A DNA stretch of 7,682 bases, from assembly GCA_021777365.1 (NCBI GenBank), contig JAJYDP010000225.1:1-7682 (forward strand). Direction: 5' to 3'. How positions within the stretch are numbered: position 1 is the first letter of the stretch; the number at the start of each line of letters is the position of its first letter. Origin of the DNA: Chloroflexota bacterium. GTDB taxonomy: Bacteria; Chloroflexota; Limnocylindria; Limnocylindrales; CSP1-4. Of this stretch, positions 1 through 4,506 are shown piece by piece. A program made the translations under genes and the position numbers. The notes beneath the pieces are model-generated. The model did not search any database and was not told the DNA's origin. It saw only the letters and a list, made by a program, of their open reading frames with translations.

Positions 1-977
1 GCCAGCTGCCCGCCGAACAGCGCCAGGAGGTCCTCGTCCGCCGGGCCCCAGTCACGCATCGGCGGCACCACGCCGCGCAGCCAGCCCACCTGGTCGTCGC
101 CCAGCCGCAGGGACGCCACGACGTCGCGCGCCTCGCCGGGGATCCGCTCGCCCGGGACGGGCGCGTCCGTCCCGGGGCCGGCCAGCACGATCTGCGCCGA
201 GCGGAACCCGAACGCGGTGGTGGCCGCCTGCTCCGCCGTCTTCACGAGGCGATCCACGCCCTCGCGTGGCGACAGCGAGGCGAGCGCCTCGAGCACCTGG
301 TGCAGGGACTCGTTCCGGGCCGCGAGCGCGGCGGCGAGCCGGTTGTGGCTCTCCGCCAGGCGCCCCAGCTCGTCGTCGGCCGGCGCCTCGATCCGCGCCG
401 ACAGGTCGCCGGCCTGCAGCCGGTCCAGCGTGACCGTCAGCTCGCGCATCGGGTGGATGAGGCCGCGCGCCAGCATGTAGCTCAGGAAGACCGCCCAGAG
501 GATCGTCACGGTGAGCGCGATCGCCAGCACCACGCCGATGTCGAGCGCGCCGTTCACCGGCTGCGTGACCGCGAGGTAGCCCGTGGTCTGTCCTGTGGGT
601 CCCTGGAGCGGCACCACCGCGGCGACCACGCCCGCGACCGTGGTGGCGATGCCGTCGGGCTGCGAGTCGGCGGAGGCCGGGAGGGTGCCGATCGCGTCGG
701 GCCCGGCCTGGGCCCGCACCGAGCCATCGACGCCGAAGACGGTGACGCTCCCGCCGGTGAGCGCCACGATACGGGCGGCGTCCCCCGCGTCCGGGAACTG
801 CTGGCGCGGCAGGTCGGCCGACGCGAGGCGCGCCAGCGCGAGGGTGGCCGTCTCCTGCTGCTGATGAGACGTCGCGGTGGCCTGGACGTAGGCCACCAGT
901 CCGAAGACGAGAACCGGCAGCAGGGCCACGGTGCCCAGCGCGAGGAAGACGCGGGTGCGAAGTGAGACCCGGCTCAC
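1..977 (-). CDS. Sensor histidine kinase, N-terminal part (TM-HAMP-GAF), truncated by window edge
   Basis: Reading the minus strand from a GTG at 977 gives 325 uninterrupted codons running off the window. Residues 1-7 are basic, and about 8-31 form a first membrane helix. About 32-145 form an extracytoplasmic loop, which includes a possible dCache/PAS-like stretch (VTVFGVDGSVRAQAG). About 147-169 form a second helix. A HAMP domain follows at about 170-222, with the conserved Pro in HPMREL, then ESHNRLAAAL. A GAF-like region follows from about 235. HisKA and HATPase domains are expected beyond the window but are not seen. The start is fixed because an in-frame TGA lies one codon upstream of the GTG (TGA CCC GTG). 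A weak Shine-Dalgarno (GGCGGA) sits 8 nt before it. HAMP and linker match the kinase at 4507-6762, so the two are paralogues. The gene is separated from the tad cassette by 164 nt and probably has its own promoter. Family assignment is firm; the ligand is unknown. Confidence 0.9.
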   Translation of the reverse strand, partial: MSRVSLRTRVFLALGTVALLPVLVFGLVAYVQATATSHQQQETATLALARLASADLPRQQFPDAGDAARIVALTGGSVTVFGVDGSVRAQAGPDAIGTLPASADSQPDGIATTVAGVVAAVVPLQGPTGQTTGYLAVTQPVNGALDIGVVLAIALTVTILWAVFLSYMLARGLIHPMRELTVTLDRLQAGDLSARIEAPADDELGRLAESHNRLAAALAARNESLHQVLEALASLSPREGVDRLVKTAEQAATTAFGFRSAQIVLAGPGTDAPVPGERIPGEARDVVASLRLGDDQVGWLRGVVPPMRDWGPADEDLLALFGGQL

Positions 978-1012
978 GGGTCACATCCGCCGGCTTCCGG
1001 GGCCGCGCTCAT
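974..1012 (-). CDS. Possible 12-codon leaderless mini-ORF coupled to the kinase start
   Basis: An ATG at 1012-1010 opens a short frame (MSAAPEAGGCDP) ending in TGA at 976-974. That stop overlaps the kinase GTG at 977-975 as GTGA. The ATG lies exactly 6 nt after the -10-like TATCCT at 1024-1019, so a transcript from that promoter would begin at this ATG. If translated, it could deliver ribosomes to the kinase start by termination-reinitiation. It may equally be chance: the kinase has a weak Shine-Dalgarno of its own inside this frame, and a 12-codon ORF carries little statistical weight. No function is suggested by the peptide. Confidence 0.25.
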   Translation of the reverse strand: MSAAPEAGGCDP

Positions 1013-1032
1013 GCGCCGAGGATATCAGCGCG
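1013..1032 (-). promoter_or_regulatory. Extended -10 promoter-like element upstream of the left sensor kinase
   Basis: On the minus strand the sequence reads GCGCTGATATCCT, with the -10 hexamer TATCCT at 1024-1019 and the extended -10 TGn directly before it. Six nt separate the hexamer from an ATG at 1012, which would place +1 on the A of that ATG. No convincing -35 box is seen about 17 nt further upstream. The element matches the one at 4394-4413 in 12 of 13 positions, with identical spacing to an ATG, which supports both. Function is inferred. Confidence 0.45.
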
Positions 1033-1083
1033 CTGGGAGGCGGAGGACGGTTGCGGCGCTCGCAGGTGCCGATTGGGAAGCTG

Positions 1084-1114
1084 CGGGACGGCGAGCCCTG
1101 ACCTCGCCGTCCCG
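1084..1114 (-). terminator. Strong hairpin after the tad cassette, probable terminator
   Basis: CGGGACGGCGAG (1084-1095) and CTCGCCGTCCCG (1103-1114) are perfect inverted repeats: a 12-bp GC-rich stem with a 7-nt loop. It begins 28 nt downstream of the tadG-like stop at 1142. No run of U follows on the minus strand, so it is not a classical intrinsic terminator. A U-poor terminator or an mRNA 3'-end stabiliser is likely. It separates the tad unit from the promoter-like element of the next kinase. Confidence 0.6.
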
Positions 1115-1141
1115 TCACTGTGGGTGCGGGTCGGCGGCGGA

Positions 1142-2416
1142 CTACCTGATCAGTTCGACGCCCAGCGGCTGGTTCGTCCCGGGAGTCACCGGTCCCATCT
1201 GCAGCTGTCCGGGAGTGGTCAGCGCCTTTACGAACCAGCCCTTCAGGCAGCCGTCCGAGCCGTTTCCGGGACCTCCGCACGTCTTCTTGGCGTTTCCCGA
1301 CAGGTCCGCCTGGTCGAACAGGAAGTTGGTGAACGTGGTGATGTGGTACCAGGTGTTGTTACCGCTGCCGCTCGACTGAGGGTACGTGGAGCAATCGGAC
1401 TTGTTGGGCCCAGTGGGTTGCGCGCTGCAGCTGAAATCGAACATTGGGAGCAGCACAACTTTGCCATGCAGGAGGGTGTTCATGGTGCCTTGTGGCCCAT
1501 TGGGTCCCCCCTTTCCGGCGCCACCCGGGACGGTCTTGACCCACGCGGGAAAGCTCAGATCGCTGAAGCAGTTGTTCTGGATCTGGTTCGTGATGTCCTG
1601 GGCGCCGTTGCCCCCCGTACAGGCGCCCGGTACGAGGTGCACATTCGAGGCCGGCGTGAGGGTGGTCAGGTCGATGAAACCCACGGAACCGGCCGACCCC
1701 CCGCCAATATCCCCGTTCTTGTTCTTGCAGATTGGCACTGTCTGCTCATTGGCTCCCGACGCGACCTCATTGGCACCGAGAAGCGGCCAATTGGAGTCTC
1801 CAACAGTGAGTTTGCCGCTCCCGTCGCAATAGGAGACGACGTATGGAATGGTCAGCGGGAGCACCCCGCACGAGGTTCCCGGGGGGCAGTAGGAGCTCAC
1901 AGCTCCCGTGAGGGCGGTCGCCTGCGAGGTGACCGTCATCGAGTCGATGCCTGCGACTCGGGCGAATGATGTGCCAAACGTGCGGGATCCGTAGGCGCGG
2001 ATTCCCTGTGCGCCGGTCGGGAAACCCTGGCCGACAGCCACTGGATTGCCGGAGCCGTCGATGATCGGGTTCCCCTGGTAGTCGGTGTAGACCGCGCCGG
2101 AGAGCGTGATCCCGGCGGTCTGCGCGCTGCCGTATGTTGCCTGGCAGACTGCCAGATCCCACGTATTGGCCGGCTGTGGCTGCAGGGGGCAGGTCCCGCC
2201 TGGCGGGGGCACCGTGCTTCCCGCGAGGTACTGGGCGATGATCACCGTCCCGGCTTCTGCCGCGGCATCTGTCGCGTTCTGCGTCGCGCGCTGCTGGGCC
2301 CAGTCGTTGCCCACATCGATGATCAGGCTCGTCGCGAGCAGGATGCCCGTGAGCATGAGCGCAAACAGCACGAGGGTCTGCCCGGGTTCCCTGTGACGTC
2401 TCGACGTGGCGAACAT
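1142..2416 (-). CDS. TadG-like pilus-assembly protein (Tad/Flp locus, secreted, Cys-rich)
   Basis: A 424-residue protein with a short basic N-terminus and one membrane helix at about 13-35, followed by DVGNDWAQQRATQNATDAAA at about 34-53. That stretch is the signature of the putative Flp pilus-assembly TadE/G-like N-terminal domain (helix, then Asp, then an Ala-rich amphipathic segment). The remaining ~370 residues should be extracytoplasmic. They are rich in Gly, Asn, Thr and Pro and carry 12 cysteines (76, 91, 177, 183, 197, 230, 266, 283, 330, 342, 380, 390), an even number that suggests disulfides. The N-terminus resembles a class III prepilin leader (PGQTLVLFAL), but the usual Glu at +5 is replaced by Leu, so cleavage by prepilin peptidase is doubtful. 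The start is supported by GGAG 6 nt upstream. It is the last gene of a three-gene cassette, 12 nt after the preceding stop, and probably acts in envelope anchoring or assembly of a Tad-type pilus. I recognise no von Willebrand domain. Confidence 0.85.
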   Translation of the reverse strand: MFATSRRHREPGQTLVLFALMLTGILLATSLIIDVGNDWAQQRATQNATDAAAEAGTVIIAQYLAGSTVPPPGGTCPLQPQPANTWDLAVCQATYGSAQTAGITLSGAVYTDYQGNPIIDGSGNPVAVGQGFPTGAQGIRAYGSRTFGTSFARVAGIDSMTVTSQATALTGAVSSYCPPGTSCGVLPLTIPYVVSYCDGSGKLTVGDSNWPLLGANEVASGANEQTVPICKNKNGDIGGGSAGSVGFIDLTTLTPASNVHLVPGACTGGNGAQDITNQIQNNCFSDLSFPAWVKTVPGGAGKGGPNGPQGTMNTLLHGKVVLLPMFDFSCSAQPTGPNKSDCSTYPQSSGSGNNTWYHITTFTNFLFDQADLSGNAKKTCGGPGNGSDGCLKGWFVKALTTPGQLQMGPVTPGTNQPLGVELIR

Positions 2417-2428
2417 GTGGGTCTCCAG

Positions 2429-2935
2429 TCAACAGCCGGAGGAGCACACCCGCTCCACCGGGACCTTGGATGTCGAGGAGAGGTTGAGCGGTCCGATGAG
2501 CTGCCCGATCACCGGCGTGATCGCGTCGAACCGGGCGGTGACGGTGACTTCCGCCAGGCAGCCAGCACTCACGCTGTCACCCGTTGCCGCGCTGCACGTC
2601 GTGGTATCTGTCGGGTCTCTGAAGACCACTGAGACGTTCGAGGTGCCGATCCCCACCGTCCCGCGAGTGCTGTAGACGGCGCAACCTTGCGCCCAGGCCT
2701 GGCCGCTGGTCGTGTCACACGCGGCGCTTCCCGAGGCTCCGGTGGTCGCCTGGTTGACGATCGCGACCCGTGCGGCATCCCGCGCGGCGCTGGCCACGGT
2801 GTTGTAAAGGAGGATCGCCCTCCCCGCGTCGAGGACGCCGAACACCAGAAGCACGAACAGCGGGAAGACCAGGGCAAACTCGACGAGTGCCTGGCCGCCG
2901 TGGCGTGTGGCGGAGAGGCGCGCTCGACTTCTCAT
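2429..2935 (-). CDS. TadE-like pseudopilin (second of cassette)
   Basis: A 168-residue protein. RHGGQALVEFALVFPLFVLL at residues 11-30 is a typical TadE-like N-terminus: a class III prepilin leader with cleavage expected after Gly14, Glu at +5 (Glu19) and Phe at +6, followed by a membrane helix to about residue 45. The mature domain is extracytoplasmic and carries six cysteines (73, 85, 114, 126, 164, 168). It shares ITPVIG (139-144) and a similar C-terminal plan with its upstream neighbour, so the two are probably diverged duplicates. I chose ATG 2935 because its ATGA overlaps the upstream stop, and because a longer reading from 3283 runs through the neighbour's coding region in the wrong frame. 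TadE-like proteins are minor pilins of the Tad/Flp secretion system, processed by a TadV-type peptidase. No such peptidase is in this window. Confidence 0.88.
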   Translation of the reverse strand: MRSRARLSATRHGGQALVEFALVFPLFVLLVFGVLDAGRAILLYNTVASAARDAARVAIVNQATTGASGSAACDTTSGQAWAQGCAVYSTRGTVGIGTSNVSVVFRDPTDTTTCSAATGDSVSAGCLAEVTVTARFDAITPVIGQLIGPLNLSSTSKVPVERVCSSGC

Positions 2936-3423
2936 GGTGGCGGCACCACCGGACTGCTTCCCGGAACGTTGTAGACCGCACCTGTACGGATCGGGAACGC
3001 CGATGTCGCCCCGAGCGACAGACGGCCGGTCGGGCCGAACACGTCGCCGATGACCGGCGTGATGAACGTGAAGACACAGCCCAGGGTGACCGACGCCGTG
3101 CTGCCCAGATTGGGGTTCGGAGAGAAGGTCGGGGCGGGAAGCGGTGTGGCGAGCCGGCATCCGGCGCCCGACATCTCCCCCGTGATGAGAGCCTGGTATT
3201 GAGGATCGCCCGAGACGAACGTCGGTGCCGTCATGGCTGCGTAGTTGGCGCCGACGCGTGCCGCGTTGTTGAGCTGGATCCACGATTGATAGAGCCGTCC
3301 GAAATCGACCACGATCAGCAGGATCAGCAACATGACGGGGAGCACGAGCGCGAACTCGACGAGCGCCTGACCCCGGGAATGACGGCGGGCAAATCGTTCA
3401 GTCGCGCACGTGGAGCGTCCCAT
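2932..3423 (-). CDS. TadE-like pseudopilin (first of cassette)
   Basis: A 163-residue protein. The N-terminus is basic, followed by SRGQALVEFALVLPVMLLIL (residues 16-35): cleavage expected after Gly18, Glu at +5 (Glu23), Phe at +6, then a hydrophobic helix to about residue 40 and the DFGRLYQ motif common in TadE-like proteins. A short extracytoplasmic domain follows (about 45-163), with Cys89 and Cys116, ITPVIG at 121-126 and a Pro-rich tail ending VVPPP. ATG 3423 is the first possible ATG/GTG/TTG after an in-frame TGA about 50 nt upstream; no good Shine-Dalgarno precedes it. Its stop overlaps the next gene (ATGA), implying coupled translation and roughly equal output of the two pseudopilins. 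It is probably the first gene of the cassette, since the 244 nt upstream contain no supportable gene. Confidence 0.88.
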   Translation of the reverse strand: MGRSTCATERFARRHSRGQALVEFALVLPVMLLILLIVVDFGRLYQSWIQLNNAARVGANYAAMTAPTFVSGDPQYQALITGEMSGAGCRLATPLPAPTFSPNPNLGSTASVTLGCVFTFITPVIGDVFGPTGRLSLGATSAFPIRTGAVYNVPGSSPVVPPP

Positions 3424-3611
3424 GGCCCGAGTGTCGCCGGAGGCGACTTGCAGTCCGCCTTGAACTTGTCAGACGACCTTGCGAGGGCGGGGCGTTCCAG
3501 GCGAATTGTGTTGACGATGAGCACCAGTCCGGCCGCGACGCCGGCACGCAGCCGACGACGGGCAGGGCGGTGGGCGCGGGCCCCGCCGCGCGCGGGCGAC
3601 CTTGATGCGCA

Positions 3612-3632
3612 GACCGGACCACGAGTCCGGCC
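3612..3632 (-). terminator. Hairpin downstream of response regulator (weak terminator candidate)
   Basis: CCGGAC (3614-3619) and GTCCGG (3625-3630) are inverted repeats with a 5-nt loop. In the minus-strand RNA the stem extends by a G-U and a G-C pair to 3612-3632. It lies about 35 nt after the regulator stop and about 190 nt before the tadE-like start. No U-run follows. The rest of the 244-nt gap (3424-3667) shows no gene I can support. A weak CACAAT -10-like match occurs on the minus strand near 3508, without a -35, so the tad cassette's promoter is unidentified. Confidence 0.3.
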
Positions 3633-3667
3633 ATGCGATCGGCGCCTTCCCGGACGGATCGTCTCCG

Positions 3668-4393
3668 TCAGGCCTTCGGGTCGGCCTCCGGCGCCGTCGC
3701 CCGCCGCAGCCGATACCCGGATCCCCGGATCGTCTCGAGGTATACGGGATGGTCCGGGTCGGCCTCGAGCTTCTGGCGCAGGCGGCGCATCGTGACCCAG
3801 ACGTACGAGGGGTCCGGCACCTCGGCGTCGGACCAGCCGCGGGCGAGCAGCGTCTCGGTGGAGACGACGTGGTCCAGGTTGGCCGCCAGCGCGTAGAGGA
3901 GGCGGGATTCGGCCGGCGTCAGGCTCACGGGCTGGCCGTCGACGATCGCTCGCCGTTTCTGCAGGTCGAGGATCAGCGAGGGCCCCAGCGGGATCGCTCC
4001 CGACGGCACCTGGTCGCCCACCCGGCGCAGCACCCGGTGGATGCGGGCCCGCAGCTCGGGATAGTGGAACGGCTTGGTGACGTAGTCCTCGGCAACTTCC
4101 TCGAGGGCGCCCGCCTTCGAGTCGCCGCTGTCGATGGCCGAGAGGACGATCACCGGCAGGTCGGCCCGCTCCTTGACCTGGCGGGCCAGGGTGAGCCCGT
4201 CCATCCGCGGCATCATCAGGTCGACGATGAGCAGGTCCGGCCAGCCCTGTTCCAGGCGCCGCAGGGCCTCGAACCCGTCGCGCGCGGTCACGACCTCGAA
4301 GCCGTCGTCGCGGAGCTGGTCGACGAGCACCACCAGCAGGTTCGGGTCGTCGTCGACGAGCAGGATGCGCACCGGCCGCGGCGCCATGGTCAT
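3668..4393 (-). CDS. Response regulator, OmpR/PhoB family (receiver + winged-helix DNA-binding)
   Basis: A 241-residue two-domain transcription regulator. The receiver spans about 7-122: acidic pocket Asp14/Asp15 (LLVDDD), phosphoacceptor Asp58 (LLIVDLMMP), Ser85, Tyr104 and Lys107 (VTKPF). The DNA-binding winged helix spans about 135-232, with VSLTPAESRLLYALA before the recognition-helix segment SYVWVTMRRLRQKLE and the wing GSGYRLRR. All catalytic positions are intact, so phosphorylation by a partner kinase is expected. The start is ATG 4393; a second ATG two codons later is an alternative. There is no Shine-Dalgarno. Instead a TGnTATCCT element ends 6 nt before the ATG, which fits a leaderless transcript. 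The gene lies 113 nt after the kinase at 4507, so that kinase is the nearest candidate partner. The protein is paralogous to the regulator at 6772-7473. Direct targets are unknown; the tad cassette immediately downstream is plausible. Confidence 0.95.
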   Translation of the reverse strand: MTMAPRPVRILLVDDDPNLLVVLVDQLRDDGFEVVTARDGFEALRRLEQGWPDLLIVDLMMPRMDGLTLARQVKERADLPVIVLSAIDSGDSKAGALEEVAEDYVTKPFHYPELRARIHRVLRRVGDQVPSGAIPLGPSLILDLQKRRAIVDGQPVSLTPAESRLLYALAANLDHVVSTETLLARGWSDAEVPDPSYVWVTMRRLRQKLEADPDHPVYLETIRGSGYRLRRATAPEADPKA

Positions 4394-4413
4394 GGCGGCA
4401 GGATAGCAGCGCC
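4394..4413 (-). promoter_or_regulatory. Extended -10 promoter-like element at the response-regulator start
   Basis: The minus strand reads GCGCTGCTATCCT, with hexamer TATCCT at 4405-4400 preceded by TGC (extended -10, TGn). Six nt (GCCGCC) then lead to ATG 4393. With +1 expected 7 nt after the hexamer, transcription would start on the A of the ATG, giving a leaderless mRNA. No -35 match is seen. Its near-identity to the element at 1013-1032 strengthens the call. Confidence 0.5.
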
Positions 4414-4447
4414 GCCGCTCGATCCGGGACGGCTCGACCGACGGAGT

Positions 4448-4464
4448 CCGACCGCCTCGGTCGG
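4448..4464 (-). other. Small hairpin in the kinase-regulator gap, with an alternative pairing partner
   Basis: CCGACCG (4448-4454) and CGGTCGG (4458-4464) form a 7-bp stem with a 3-nt loop. An overlapping arm, TCGGTCG at 4457-4463, can instead pair with CGACCGA at 4435-4441 (15-nt loop). The two pairings exclude each other. The region follows the kinase stop at 4507 and precedes the promoter-like element of the regulator. It could be a terminator or an attenuator-like switch limiting read-through, but there is no U-run and repeated CGACCG words may arise by chance in GC-rich DNA. Confidence 0.25.
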
Positions 4465-4506
4465 CGGAGGCGTACCGGCGCTTTGCCTGGACTTCCCGGG
4501 CCGGCT

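Noticed and set aside
52..984. 310-residue minus-strand ORF starting MTREPGLTSH
   Set aside because: It is very Arg/Gly-rich and lacks any domain. The shifted frame from 977 encodes clear TM, HAMP and GAF-like segments, so this is its shadow.
962..1969. 335-residue plus-strand ORF
   Set aside because: It is antisense to the TadG-like gene and spans the hairpin and promoter-like region. No recognisable protein.
2936..3283. N-terminal extension of the second TadE-like protein to 3283
   Set aside because: The extension overlaps the first tadE-like gene out of frame. ATG 2935 with the ATGA overlap gives a standard prepilin leader.
3398..3423. Leaderless promoter for the tadE-like gene (GACACT 6 nt before ATG)
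   Set aside because: The spacing fits, but only 3 of 6 positions match a -10 consensus and there is no TGn, so I could not support it as a feature.
3398..3634. Possible 78-residue gene between regulator and tadE-like gene
   Set aside because: It overlaps the tadE-like start, has biased composition and no motif, and its putative Shine-Dalgarno is too distant.
2770..3795. 341-residue plus-strand ORF
   Set aside because: It is antisense to the pseudopilin genes and low-complexity Arg-rich, with no domain.
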